Assembly (NCBI GenBank): GCA_903929845.1
Contig: CAIYWF010000202.1
Location: 1-27,057 of the forward strand
Length of the DNA stretch: 27,057 nucleotides
Source: an uncultured Chlorobiaceae bacterium
GTDB lineage: Bacteria; Bacteroidota; Chlorobiia; Chlorobiales; Chlorobiaceae
Reading direction: 5' to 3'
Positions 15,890 through 23,652 of the stretch are shown piece after piece. The position numbers and the translations under genes are program-made. Each line of letters opens with the position of its first letter. Within the stretch, counting starts at the first letter, position 1. The notes under the pieces were generated by a model. It ran no database searches. It worked only from the letters and a program-made list of their open reading frames with translations, and had not been told where the DNA came from.

Positions 15890-16767
15890 ACCGCGAACCT
15901 TTCGCCGTCAAGATCCCGGACTTCCAGAAAAAGTCTGAGGTCATGATTACCGACAAGGGGTACAAGTGCCGAATTACCAACATCGTGCCCCTCTCCGATC
16001 TCGAACGGCTGTTCCAGCTCCGTATCATCGATCCGCTTGAGCGGGAAGTGTTCAACTTCAGACCCGGTCAGTTTCTCATGCTTGAAATACCGGGATACGG
16101 TGAATCACCGATATCAATATCAAGTTCTACAAGCAACCACGAGTTTATCGAGCTCTGCATCCGCAAGGCTGGCCACGTAACTTCAGCGCTCTTCGAAGCC
16201 CGCCAGGGGGCCTTCGTCTCCGTCAGAGGGCCTTTCGGAACAGCTTTTCCGATGGCGGAAATGCAGGGCCATAACGTTCTCCTGATTGCTGGCGGACTTG
16301 GCATAGCCCCAATGCGCGCACCCCTTTTCTGGATCAACGACCACCGCGACAAGTACCGGGACGTCTTCCTTCTGTACGGCGCCAAAGAACCATCACAGAT
16401 GCTCTTCACTTACCAGTTTGAGGAGTGGAAGAAGGTCAGCCATGTGCAGATGAGCACTATTGTCGAAAAACCCGATGAATCCTGGACTGGCAGGAGCGGC
16501 ATGATCACCGCCCTGCTCGACGAATTCACCTTTGACCCCAAGGATACCTACGCCATTGTCTGCGGCCCTCCAGTCATGTTCAAGTTCGTCTGCAGTCATC
16601 TTGACCGGTTGGGCATTCCGATGAACAGGATGTTTGTGTCGCTGGAGCGCCGCATGCACTGCGGCATGGGCAAGTGCTGTCGCTGCATGGTAGGCTCCAC
16701 TTTTACCTGTCTGGACGGCCCGGTGTTCGACTACTGGTCAGTCATGAACCTCAAGGAAGCGATTTAG
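15850..16767 (+). CDS. hydG: Group 3b [NiFe] hydrogenase (sulfhydrogenase) gamma subunit, FAD/NAD(P)-binding
   Basis: A 305-residue ferredoxin-reductase-like subunit that exchanges electrons with NAD(P)(H). Visible elements are the FAD-binding loop 'ESPISISSS' (85-93), 'VRGPFGTAFP' (125-134), the nucleotide-binding 'LIAGGLGIAPMR' (145-156), 'CGPP' (238-241), and a C-terminal [2Fe-2S] cluster with Cys271, 276, 279 and 287. The start is uncertain. ATG 15850 overlaps hydB by 40 bases. ATG 15859 is close by. ATG 15943, with GAGG just ahead, would give 274 residues and align better with the length of archaeal homologues. The open frame also runs further back into hydB, which I reject. It is followed by hydD after 10 bases. 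Confidence 0.92.
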   Translation: MHDMRFTIPGQDLNREPFAVKIPDFQKKSEVMITDKGYKCRITNIVPLSDLERLFQLRIIDPLEREVFNFRPGQFLMLEIPGYGESPISISSSTSNHEFIELCIRKAGHVTSALFEARQGAFVSVRGPFGTAFPMAEMQGHNVLLIAGGLGIAPMRAPLFWINDHRDKYRDVFLLYGAKEPSQMLFTYQFEEWKKVSHVQMSTIVEKPDESWTGRSGMITALLDEFTFDPKDTYAIVCGPPVMFKFVCSHLDRLGIPMNRMFVSLERRMHCGMGKCCRCMVGSTFTCLDGPVFDYWSVMNLKEAI

Positions 16768-16777
16768 GGAAAACCTC

Positions 16778-17542
16778 ATGAACCATCTTGGTTTTGAAAT
16801 GGAAAAGGTGAAGATCGGATCGTTCGACTTTACCTGTTGCGAAGGGTGCCAATTGCAGTTGGCCAACAAGGAATCAACCTTGCCTGATTTTCTCGCCCTC
16901 CTCGATATCCGCAACTTCAGGGAAATATCCTCGGAGCGGCTCGACGACTACGTCATCGCCCTTGTCGAGGGAAGCATCACGCGCCCTGACGAGATTGAGC
17001 GGATAAAGGCCATCCGCGCACAGGCCAAAGTCCTGGTCGCCTTCGGTACTTGCGCCTGTTTCGGCGGAGTCAACAATCTCAAAAACCGCATCCCGCAGGA
17101 AGAGGCCATCCGTGAGGTCTATGACGGAAAAGCGGTTGAGACGATGCCCTCCATGAAAATCAGCGACATCGTCCAGGTTGATTACTCGATTCCCGGTTGT
17201 CCGGTTTCCAAAGATGAGGTCGAGCGAATTATGGTCGGTATTGTCACCCGTTCGCAGGTCAGCTTGCCGACATACCCAGTCTGCGTTGACTGTAAGCAAC
17301 AGTTGAACACCTGCCTCTTCGACCTTGGCGAAATATGCCTCGGGCCGATTACCCGCGCCGGGTGCAATGCCGTATGCACAACAGGAAAAACCGCCTGCCT
17401 CGGATGCCGTGGCCCGGCAGAGGAGCTCAATATGCCAGCTTTTCTTGAACTGATAAAAAAGAAGGGGCTAAGCCTCGACGACCTCCACGAAAAGCTGACC
17501 TTTTATAACGCCTTTGAACCACTCGCTACTGATGAAACGTGA
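16778..17542 (+). CDS. hydD: Group 3b [NiFe] hydrogenase (sulfhydrogenase) small (delta) subunit
   Basis: A 254-residue small subunit carrying three [4Fe-4S] clusters that relay electrons from the NiFe site. The proximal cluster ligands are seen in 'CCEGC' (20-24), 'GTCACFGG' (90-97) and 'PGCPVSKDE' (139-147). The other two clusters are served by Cys169, 172, 179, 187, 196, 200, 207 and 210. There is no twin-arginine signal, so the enzyme stays in the cytoplasm, as expected for group 3b. A start at ATG 16778 is likely; Met8 (16799) is a possible alternative. Its stop overlaps the hydA ATG by 11 bases, so the two subunits are probably made by coupled translation. Confidence 0.94.
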   Translation: MNHLGFEMEKVKIGSFDFTCCEGCQLQLANKESTLPDFLALLDIRNFREISSERLDDYVIALVEGSITRPDEIERIKAIRAQAKVLVAFGTCACFGGVNNLKNRIPQEEAIREVYDGKAVETMPSMKISDIVQVDYSIPGCPVSKDEVERIMVGIVTRSQVSLPTYPVCVDCKQQLNTCLFDLGEICLGPITRAGCNAVCTTGKTACLGCRGPAEELNMPAFLELIKKKGLSLDDLHEKLTFYNAFEPLATDET

Positions 17543-18806
17543 CTACTCACTTGATATCCATCACCTGACCAGAGTGGAAGGGCACGCCAACATCCAGATC
17601 ACGGTCAGGGATGGTAAGCTTGTTGATGCCCGTTGGGCTATTGTGGAGACTCCTCGCTTTTTTGAGGTGATGCTCAAGGGGATGAGCGCCGAGCGAGTTC
17701 CTTTTCTGACCTCAAGAATCTGCGGTATCTGTTCAATCAGCCATTCGCTTGCAAGCATCAGGGCGGTTGAACGAGCCATGGACATTGTGCCTCCGGTTGT
17801 AGCAGAGAAAACGAGGCTGCTGGCAATGCACGGCGAAACCCTCCAGAGCCATGCACTGCATCTCTTTTTTCTCATCGCCCCTGATTTTGCAGGCACATCC
17901 AGCGTTCTGCCTCTGATTCAGTCTCACCCCGATCTGGTCAGGGCTGGGCTTCAGCTCAAAGAACTCGGCAACGAAATCAGCACGGTAACAACCGGACGCT
18001 GCACCCACCCCGTCAGCCTCGTGGTCGGTGGGCTCAGCAAGGCACCTGACAAGGAGAGGCTCTTACACCTTCGCGCGATGATTCAGGAAAGAAAGCCGGC
18101 ACTTGAGACAACTTGCTCTTTTTTCCATACGCTCACCATTCCTGCTTTCAGCCGGGAAACCGAATTTATCTCACTCTCCAACGGATCAACCTATCCCGCA
18201 ATCGGCGGACGTCTTGTTTCATCGGATGGAGTTAACCGGGAGGAGAATGACTATCTCCTGATGACCAACGAGTACACTCAGGAGTTCTCCACCTCAAAAT
18301 TTACCCGACTCAGCAGGGAATCTTCTGCCGCAGGGGCTCTGGCTCGCTTCAACAATAACTACCATCTCCTGCACCCGAAAGCAAGGGAGTGCGCCGAAAG
18401 CTTCGGGCTTCAGCCGGTGTGTCACAACCCCTTCATGAACAACATCGCTCAGCTTGTCGAGTGTGTTCATATTCTTGAGGATGCAGAGGAGCTTATTAAC
18501 TCTCTGCTTGAGAGTGATCTTGCTGAGATAAAAACCCCTTACACACCAAAATCAGGCAAAGCCACCGGAGCTGTTGAAGCGCCGCGCGGGGTTCTCTATC
18601 ACCATATCGAAATTGATGATAAGGGAAAAGTGACAAAAGCGGACTGCATCATTCCAACGACGCAGAATAATGGAAACATCCATAATGATCTGCGTGCACT
18701 CGTTGAACAGTCGCGCAGGGAGGGAAAAAATGACGGGGAGATTACAAAACTTTGTGAGATGGTGGTGCGCTCTTACGACCCCTGTATTTCATGCTCGGTG
18801 CATTGA
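17532..18806 (+). CDS. hydA: Group 3b [NiFe] hydrogenase (sulfhydrogenase) large (alpha) subunit
   Basis: A 424-residue catalytic subunit holding the NiFe(CN)2CO centre; it consumes or produces H2 and, in characterised relatives, reduces sulfur or polysulfide. The N-terminal ligand motif is 'SRICGICSISHS' with Cys64 and Cys67, and the C-terminal one 'DPCISCSVH' with Cys418 and Cys421. The stop codon follows His424 directly, so the short C-terminal peptide that maturation proteases normally remove is absent. ATG 17532 was chosen because homologues start just before 'HHLTRVEGHANI'; an upstream TTG at 17514 would add six residues. No hydrogenase maturation (hyp) genes lie in this window. It is the last gene of hydBGDA, and a stem-loop follows at 18827. 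Confidence 0.94.
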   Translation: MKRDYSLDIHHLTRVEGHANIQITVRDGKLVDARWAIVETPRFFEVMLKGMSAERVPFLTSRICGICSISHSLASIRAVERAMDIVPPVVAEKTRLLAMHGETLQSHALHLFFLIAPDFAGTSSVLPLIQSHPDLVRAGLQLKELGNEISTVTTGRCTHPVSLVVGGLSKAPDKERLLHLRAMIQERKPALETTCSFFHTLTIPAFSRETEFISLSNGSTYPAIGGRLVSSDGVNREENDYLLMTNEYTQEFSTSKFTRLSRESSAAGALARFNNNYHLLHPKARECAESFGLQPVCHNPFMNNIAQLVECVHILEDAEELINSLLESDLAEIKTPYTPKSGKATGAVEAPRGVLYHHIEIDDKGKVTKADCIIPTTQNNGNIHNDLRALVEQSRREGKNDGEITKLCEMVVRSYDPCISCSVH

Positions 18807-18826
18807 GATTTTTTACGAAAAATAAA

Positions 18827-18856
18827 ATGCAGGGAAGCTGCCGTGTTTCCCTGCAT
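18827..18856 (-). terminator. Terminator of the slyD-like gene (perfect 10-bp stem)
   Basis: ATGCAGGGAA (18827-18836) and TTCCCTGCAT (18847-18856) form a perfect 10-bp stem with a 10-base loop. On the minus strand it is followed by TTTTATTTTTC, so it should end leftward transcription from the FKBP gene, whose stop is 6 bases away. The plus side lacks a T-run, so stopping of the hydrogenase transcript here would be weaker. Confidence 0.75.
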
Positions 18857-18862
18857 CTGAAA

Positions 18863-19291
18863 TCACAGAATCTCCACAAGCTCAATCTCAAAGGTAAGCT
18901 GCTGGCCAGCCAGAGGATGGTTGGCATCAAGCGTCACTGATGTGTCGCTCAGGTCAACAATCATCACAACCGCCTGTTCGCCATCAGCAAGTCCGACCTG
19001 TAACTGTTGACCGATTTCAAGCTCCATATCAGCCGGAAACCTCTCTCGGTCAACGTCCGTTACCAACTCTGTACTGTGCTCTCCATAAGCCTCTTCGGCA
19101 GGGATCACGGTAACCCGCATGTCACCCGGTACCATATCAATTACTGCAAGGTCAAATCCGGGGATAACTTGACCACCCCCAATCGTAAACTTTAACGGCT
19201 CACGCTCTGCCGAAGTGTCGAACATCGTGCCGTCCTCAAGGGTTCCGGTATAATGAACTTTTACGGTATCCCCTTTTTTCGCCTGCGCCAT
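18863..19291 (-). CDS. SlyD-like FKBP-type peptidyl-prolyl cis-trans isomerase
   Basis: A 142-residue cytoplasmic folding catalyst. The FKBP half-domains ('VKVHYTGTLEDGTMFDTS' near the N-terminus and 'NHPLAGQQLTFEIELVEI' at the end) flank an insert-in-flap chaperone domain (about 66-115), the arrangement of SlyD. The histidine-rich nickel-binding tail of E. coli SlyD is missing, so a role in nickel delivery to the neighbouring hydrogenase cannot be claimed from sequence. The start at ATG 19289-19291 is fixed by AGGAGG about 6 bases upstream; nine upstream codons are rejected. It lies 41 bases downstream of the MscS gene. Confidence 0.9.
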   Translation of the reverse strand: MAQAKKGDTVKVHYTGTLEDGTMFDTSAEREPLKFTIGGGQVIPGFDLAVIDMVPGDMRVTVIPAEEAYGEHSTELVTDVDRERFPADMELEIGQQLQVGLADGEQAVVMIVDLSDTSVTLDANHPLAGQQLTFEIELVEIL

Positions 19292-19332
19292 ACAACTCCT
19301 CCTTTTTATTCTTATCAAAACAAGTCAGCTTT

Positions 19333-20418
19333 TTAATGTAAATCCTTATGAATAGCTGGCACTCCACCCTGATCCGTTTGAGCCATAACTTTCGGCAATC
19401 CTCCCGGATAATTAAGCCTCAGAAACGTAATCAACTGTTCACGAACAAAACAACGCAATTCCCAGACATCCGAAGAGTTCGCGGCACTAAGAAGTGCCCT
19501 TATCTCGACCGACTTCTCAGTAGTATTGGTCACCTGTATTTTTGCCACCCTCTTATCCCATAAAGGCGTTAAAGAGACAATCCTCTCCAGCTCAACACGA
19601 AGCGTTTCGGGTGGAATGGAATAATCTGTATGGAGATAAACCGTACCAAGAAGCTCTGACGACGTTCTTGTCCAGTTCTGAAACGGACGATCAATAAACC
19701 AGGTAATAGGTACAATCAGACGACGCTGATCCCAGAGTTGCACAACGACGTAAGTGAGGCTGATCTCTTCAATCATGCCTCTTTCATTTTCAACAACAAC
19801 CACATCGCCTATACTGATCGGCTGTGTTATGGCAATCTGGATACCGGCTATCAGTGTTGTAAGACTTTTCTGGGCAGCAAAGCCAAGCATCACACCAGCA
19901 ATTCCCGCAGAGGCAAGAATGCTCAGCCCAATCTGTCGGACGGTATCAAAGGTCATCAACACGCCGGAAATAGCGAGAAGCACACAAAGCACAGTCAGAA
20001 TCTTGCGAGCCAAATTAACAGGTGTGGCAATTTTTTTTGCCACTTCGTTTTCACCGACTTTCGCTGCATAGTGCTGCAGAATAAACTGCTCCAGCACCAT
20101 GAGTAACCGCATGATGAACCATGACAACCCGATAATGGCAATAATAAGGAGTGTATGATGAAGCAAATCCTTTATATCCGCAGCGATCGGAACATAACGA
20201 ACAAGAATGGCCAGACCAACGAGAGAGACGAGCAATCTGAATGGCAAAACCATAAGCTCCAGAGGAAGAGTGATATCCCTGACTGATAAGCGAACGACTG
20301 CTATAACCTTACTGAAAAGGGAATTTGCTCCCACATAAAAAAGCAGGGCAATCACAACAATTAGCGCCAGCATCTGGTAAACACTCTGCGGCGAATTCCA
20401 TAAACTTGTCGTATCCAT
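19333..20418 (-). CDS. Mechanosensitive ion channel, MscS family
   Basis: A 361-residue inner-membrane channel that opens under membrane tension to release solutes at osmotic downshock. About five hydrophobic segments are visible (near 12-32, 55-75, 86-108, 138-158 and 163-185). The last contains the pore helix 'SILASAGIAGVMLGFAAQ', with the glycine/alanine packing typical of MscS TM3, followed by 'QPISIGDVVVVENERGMIEEI' of the beta domain. The C-terminal alpha/beta cage covers about 255-345. The number of helices before the pore resembles YnaI-type relatives rather than the three-helix E. coli MscS. It starts 55 bases after the flavoprotein gene. Confidence 0.92.
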   Translation of the reverse strand: MDTTSLWNSPQSVYQMLALIVVIALLFYVGANSLFSKVIAVVRLSVRDITLPLELMVLPFRLLVSLVGLAILVRYVPIAADIKDLLHHTLLIIAIIGLSWFIMRLLMVLEQFILQHYAAKVGENEVAKKIATPVNLARKILTVLCVLLAISGVLMTFDTVRQIGLSILASAGIAGVMLGFAAQKSLTTLIAGIQIAITQPISIGDVVVVENERGMIEEISLTYVVVQLWDQRRLIVPITWFIDRPFQNWTRTSSELLGTVYLHTDYSIPPETLRVELERIVSLTPLWDKRVAKIQVTNTTEKSVEIRALLSAANSSDVWELRCFVREQLITFLRLNYPGGLPKVMAQTDQGGVPAIHKDLH

Positions 20419-20437
20419 AACCTTTAACCATAAGCTG

Positions 20438-20464
20438 AAGTCAAGGCCTTCAGAGCCTTGACTT
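20438..20464. other. Perfect 10-bp stem-loop between flavoprotein and mscS genes
   Basis: AAGTCAAGGC (20438-20447) and GCCTTGACTT (20455-20464) pair perfectly around a 7-base loop. On the plus strand five Ts end it, as in a terminator. The genes on either side are both on the minus strand, where no T-run follows and the mscS ATG is only 20 bases away. It may insulate against rightward antisense transcription or act as an RNA-processing or attenuation hairpin in the minus-strand message. Confidence 0.6.
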
Positions 20465-20473
20465 TTTGAGAGC

Positions 20474-21670
20474 CTACCCTTCTTTCAGCCTTGCAATTTC
20501 ACTCTTCGAGCGACTTACACAGTCCTCAATGGCCATTCCACCAAAATAGTTTCCGGTCAGTAAAAGGTTCTTTTTTCCCTTCAGCAGCATATCGGTTTTT
20601 TCCAGCCACTTATGATGCCCCATCCCCAGAGTAGGAACCGTATTGATCTTTGAAATGGTGTGTTCTATCTTGGAAAAGCTGATCCCAAGCACCTCGGTTA
20701 TCCGGCTTCTTTTGGTCTTGTCATCAAGACCAGGCTTGAAGTGGAACGTAAAACCGCGATAATTGTCATCGGGAACCGTATCGCGGGAGACTATGGAGAA
20801 AAACACGTCGTTGGGCGAAATTATGGCAGCGACCGGCTTGATTGTAACCGTATCCTTGCGAACAATAACCCCGACAGAATCGACCTCAGCCGCCTTAAGC
20901 TGACCAAGGTGGTTGGCTATATCGGGATTGATATCCCACAGAAGCTTTGAAGCGATGGAAGATGGTGTTGCTATAACAAGGGTTTTAGCCGAATACTCTC
21001 CTCCATTGGCGCTCCTGATCACATACAAACCGTTCTCATACTTCACAGAGTTCACGTCCTGGCTGGTGAAGACGTTCAGGCCGCTTTTTGCAGCTATCAC
21101 CCGAGCAACACTCTGCATACCGCCTTTAAAGGTGTAGTTCTTCAGCATATCCTTTCTTTTTTCCCTGCTTTTGAACATCATGTCAGCAGGAAAATCATCG
21201 GTTTTCTGTGAAGGCACTGCATTGAAAAAGTGACTGATCACCTCATTGTAGTTCTTCTCTCCCACAATTTTTGAGTAATATGACTTTACGCTCAGACCAT
21301 CTTTCTTCAGTTTGAAGAAATTAGGTGCTGAAACAAGCAGTTCCAGAATATTGAGCCGTGAGACGATAGACTTGATTTTGTCATTCACAAGCAGGGTGAA
21401 CGGAACCTTTTCGCGAGGAATGATTGATTCTGTTATGCCGCACGCATCAACAATATCGAGTAGATTCTGATAGGAGCTGTAACAGGTGTGAGCTCCAAGT
21501 TCCAGCCAAAATTTTTTCCCATTTCCGTTGTAGATGGGAGAGGCAAAAGAGCCCCCGAGAGTATCATTCTTTTCAAGCAGGGTGGTTTTAAAACCTGCAT
21601 CGACACTATAAAAGGCAAGGCTCAAGCCGCTTATACCACCGCCGACAACTACAACATCGTTTTGCATCAT
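20474..21670 (-). CDS. FAD-dependent oxidoreductase, protoporphyrinogen oxidase (HemY)-like
   Basis: A 398-residue flavoprotein with the dinucleotide-binding motif 'VVVVGGGISGLSLAF' at the N-terminus, then 'LLEKNDTLGGS', typical of the amine-oxidase/protoporphyrinogen-oxidase superfamily. The C-terminal FAD motif 'LLLTGNYFGGMAIEDCV' closely matches the HemY pattern in which a G-N-Y/F-x-G-G loop closes the flavin site. An oxygen-independent or carotenoid/quinone-linked step in tetrapyrrole synthesis is plausible in a green sulfur bacterium, which makes much haem and bacteriochlorophyll, but other amine-oxidase-like reactions cannot be excluded. Consecutive ATG codons at 21668-21670 and 21665-21667 are both possible starts; an upstream TTG is less likely. 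Confidence 0.75.
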   Translation of the reverse strand: MMQNDVVVVGGGISGLSLAFYSVDAGFKTTLLEKNDTLGGSFASPIYNGNGKKFWLELGAHTCYSSYQNLLDIVDACGITESIIPREKVPFTLLVNDKIKSIVSRLNILELLVSAPNFFKLKKDGLSVKSYYSKIVGEKNYNEVISHFFNAVPSQKTDDFPADMMFKSREKRKDMLKNYTFKGGMQSVARVIAAKSGLNVFTSQDVNSVKYENGLYVIRSANGGEYSAKTLVIATPSSIASKLLWDINPDIANHLGQLKAAEVDSVGVIVRKDTVTIKPVAAIISPNDVFFSIVSRDTVPDDNYRGFTFHFKPGLDDKTKRSRITEVLGISFSKIEHTISKINTVPTLGMGHHKWLEKTDMLLKGKKNLLLTGNYFGGMAIEDCVSRSKSEIARLKEG

Positions 21671-21762
21671 AAGAGACAAAGAGTTACATAATAACTGTTA
21701 AAAAAAACAGGACTAACTTCCGGGCGCAATTTAGTGAAATCAAGGAAGAAGACCGCTTGTAA

Positions 21763-22290
21763 TTATAGCTGTTTTTCCTCTTCCCGATAGTTTTGCGAGT
21801 AGCGCACATAGTTTTCAGGCGACTCCTCTATATTTTGACGCTCTGCATCAGTTATCGGACGCATAACTTTTGCAGGAACACCTGCAACCAGCATACCGGA
21901 AGGCACGGTAAATCCCTGCCTGACCAGTGAACCGGCAGCAACAATCGACCAGGGTTCAATAACACAGTCATCAAGCAAAACCGCACCCATCCCGATCAGC
22001 ACATAATCTTTCACTGTACAGGCATGCAGCACGGCGCCATGACCGATCGTCACACAGTTCCCTATATTCAGCGGGCCTGTATCATGCGTGACATGCAGTG
22101 TCACATTATCCTGCACACTGGTTTTTTCACCGATGCGAATCGGACAAACATCACCCCTGACAACCGCATTGAACCAGACGCTCGAATTGGCGCCGATATG
22201 CACGTCACCAATCACGTAGGCGCCATCCGTCATAAAAACCGTCTCATGGATTTTCGGCCACACACCCTTGTAAGACATTACTTTCCCCAT
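21763..22290 (-). CDS. Gamma-carbonic-anhydrase-like hexapeptide protein
   Basis: A 175-residue left-handed beta-helix protein of the YrdA/CaiE/gamma-carbonic-anhydrase family, made of hexapeptide repeats ('VIGDVHIGANSSVWFNAVVRG', and so on). The zinc ligands expected by family comparison are present: His66 in 'VTLHVTHD', and His84 and His89 in 'TIGHGAVLHAC'; 'RGD' lies at 45-47. Homologues are often annotated as carbonic anhydrases, but many have undetectable activity, so the role is not settled. A start at ATG 22288-22290 is preferred; ATG 22276-22278 with GGGG ahead is equally possible. It is transcribed divergently from csmE across 150 bases. Confidence 0.88.
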   Translation of the reverse strand: MGKVMSYKGVWPKIHETVFMTDGAYVIGDVHIGANSSVWFNAVVRGDVCPIRIGEKTSVQDNVTLHVTHDTGPLNIGNCVTIGHGAVLHACTVKDYVLIGMGAVLLDDCVIEPWSIVAAGSLVRQGFTVPSGMLVAGVPAKVMRPITDAERQNIEESPENYVRYSQNYREEEKQL

Positions 22291-22381
22291 AAGCCTATAA
22301 CTTAAAAAGTTAATAAATCCTGTTCCGTACACCACAGTGTTAAAAAATTATCTCATCTATCTGAACATAAAATATTTTTTA

Positions 22382-22440
22382 TTGATGAAGAGATTTATTA
22401 AGTTTCTTTATAAAAGAATTAAACCTCTAAATCAGGAACA
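22382..22440 (+). promoter_or_regulatory. Promoter/leader region of csmE with RBS
   Basis: A strongly AT-rich stretch carries a TATAAA hexamer at 22409-22414, a possible -10 box about 27 bases ahead of the start codon. No well-spaced -35 consensus is seen, which suits an activator-dependent or highly lineage-specific promoter. AGGA (22434-22437) precedes the csmE ATG at normal spacing. Confidence 0.35.
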
Positions 22441-22692
22441 ATGGCAAATATATCAGGGGCTTTTACAAACGCTGCTGCCGCCTATGGAAAATTTCTTGAA
22501 GTTTTCATAGATGGTCATTGGTGGGTTGTTGGTGACGCTCTCGAAAACGTCGGAAAAACCACCAAAAGGCTTGGAGCCAATGCCTATCCTCATCTCTACG
22601 GTGGAGCCTCATCAGGGCTTCGAGGGAGTTCTCCTGACAAGTCGGGTTTTGCAAAACCTACCAAGGAAGTTGGACAGCGATTCAGGGATTGA
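22441..22692 (+). CDS. csmE: Chlorosome envelope protein, CsmA/CsmE family
   Basis: An 83-residue protein of the CsmA-type chlorosome family, which forms the paracrystalline baseplate or envelope of the light-harvesting chlorosome. Diagnostic features are an N-terminal amphipathic helix ('AYGKFLEVFIDGHWW'), His26 at the position of the CsmA histidine that binds bacteriochlorophyll a, 'VGKTTKRLGANAYP', and the C-terminal 'LRGSSPDKSGFAKPTK' (60-75), conserved in CsmA and CsmE. In known members this C-terminal part is removed during maturation. The opening 'MANISGAF' and the 83-residue length fit CsmE better than the 79-residue CsmA. It is monocistronic: own promoter region, then a strong terminator. 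This is the main taxonomic marker in the window. Confidence 0.9.
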   Translation: MANISGAFTNAAAAYGKFLEVFIDGHWWVVGDALENVGKTTKRLGANAYPHLYGGASSGLRGSSPDKSGFAKPTKEVGQRFRD

Positions 22693-22717
22693 CCTTAACC
22701 GGTTTCAAGCAGAGTTT

Positions 22718-22746
22718 AAAAAACGAGGTGTTCAGCCTCGTTTTTT
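22718..22746 (+). terminator. Rho-independent terminator of csmE
   Basis: AAAAAACGAGG (22718-22728) pairs perfectly with CCTCGTTTTTT (22736-22746) around a 7-base loop, ending in six Ts. It lies 25 bases after the csmE stop and 37 bases before lptB. The A-run on the left arm makes it potentially functional in both directions. Confidence 0.9.
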
Positions 22747-22782
22747 ATTGCCCAACCCACCCCTTGAATTAACTTCATCAGC

Positions 22783-23517
22783 ATGAAAGCAACATTGAGC
22801 TGCAGCAAGTTAAAGAAGATCTATAACAAGCGAGAAGTTGTCAAAAACTCATCCATCGAAGTCAGGCAAGGTGAAATTGTAGGACTTCTCGGGCCGAACG
22901 GTGCAGGCAAAACAACTACATTCTACATGATTGTCGGGCTGGTACGACCAGACGGAGGCGATGTGTTTCTTGATACAACTAATATTACCCGTTTGCCCAT
23001 GTACAAGCGGGCGCGCCTCGGCGTCGGCTATCTCCCCCAGGAAGCTTCTGTATTCCGAAACCTGACCGTCGAAGAAAACATTCTTGGTGTTCTTGAATTC
23101 ACCACGCTGTCAAAAACGGAAAGAAAGGAAAGAACCGAGATGATGCTCGAAGAGCTGAATATCGCCCCTATCCGAAAAAGCATGGGCTATGCACTTTCAG
23201 GCGGTGAACGCCGCCGCACAGAAATAGCGAGAGCCCTGGCGCTTAACCCGAAATTTATCCTGCTTGACGAGCCCTTTGCCGGGGTTGATCCTATTGCCGT
23301 CGAAGATATCCAGCAGATCGTCAACGGACTTGCTAAACGCAACATCGGTGTGCTTATCACCGACCATAACGTCCATGAAACTCTCTCCATTACCAGTCAC
23401 GCCTACCTGCTTTTCGACGGAAGCATTTTCATGCAGGGCACCTCTGAAGAGATAGCTGCCAATCCTGAAGTCAGAAAGATGTACCTCGGCGAAAAATTCA
23501 CCCTCGAAAGGTATTAA
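22783..23517 (+). CDS. lptB: LPS export ABC transporter ATP-binding protein LptB
   Basis: A 244-residue cytoplasmic ATPase that powers extraction of lipopolysaccharide from the inner membrane with LptF/LptG. All ABC motifs are intact: Walker A 'GPNGAGKTT', Q-loop 'YLPQEASVFRNLTV', signature 'LSGGERRRTEIARAL', Walker B 'FILLDEPFAGVDP' and H-loop 'ITDHNVHETL'. 'PQEASVFRNLTVEENI' and 'FAGVDPIAV' are specific for LptB rather than branched-chain amino acid LivG/LivF. It is preceded by the csmE terminator. None of its membrane partners is in the window, although lptB is often separated from lptF/G. Confidence 0.93.
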   Translation: MKATLSCSKLKKIYNKREVVKNSSIEVRQGEIVGLLGPNGAGKTTTFYMIVGLVRPDGGDVFLDTTNITRLPMYKRARLGVGYLPQEASVFRNLTVEENILGVLEFTTLSKTERKERTEMMLEELNIAPIRKSMGYALSGGERRRTEIARALALNPKFILLDEPFAGVDPIAVEDIQQIVNGLAKRNIGVLITDHNVHETLSITSHAYLLFDGSIFMQGTSEEIAANPEVRKMYLGEKFTLERY

Positions 23518-23580
23518 CCACACCCTTAAATTGCATATTATGAAACTTTGAAGCAGATATTCAGTGTTTCATTTATATCA

Positions 23581-23609
23581 AGCTCATGTGAGAGCTATTA
23601 TTATTTTTT
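23581..23609 (+). terminator. Weak stem-loop with T-rich tail after lptB
   Basis: AGCTC (23581-23585) and GAGCT (23592-23596) form a 5-bp stem with a 6-base loop, followed by ATTATTATTTTTT. It lies in the 135-base gap between lptB and the radical SAM gene, so it may reduce read-through, but the stem is short. Confidence 0.4.
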
Positions 23610-23652
23610 GTTGAAATTTTATGCCGACTGAAAGGCCGGAGGCAATGCAAGA

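Noticed and set aside
18863..19291. SlyD-like protein as a nickel-delivery factor for the adjacent hydrogenase
   Set aside because: The metal-binding histidine-rich tail is absent, it is on the opposite strand with its own terminator, and such isomerases are common general chaperones.
22783..23517. Assignment of the ABC ATPase to branched-chain amino acid transport (LivG/LivF)
   Set aside because: The Q-loop and Walker B context ('PQEASVFRNLTVEENI', 'FAGVDPIAV') fit LptB, and no Liv permease or binding protein is nearby.
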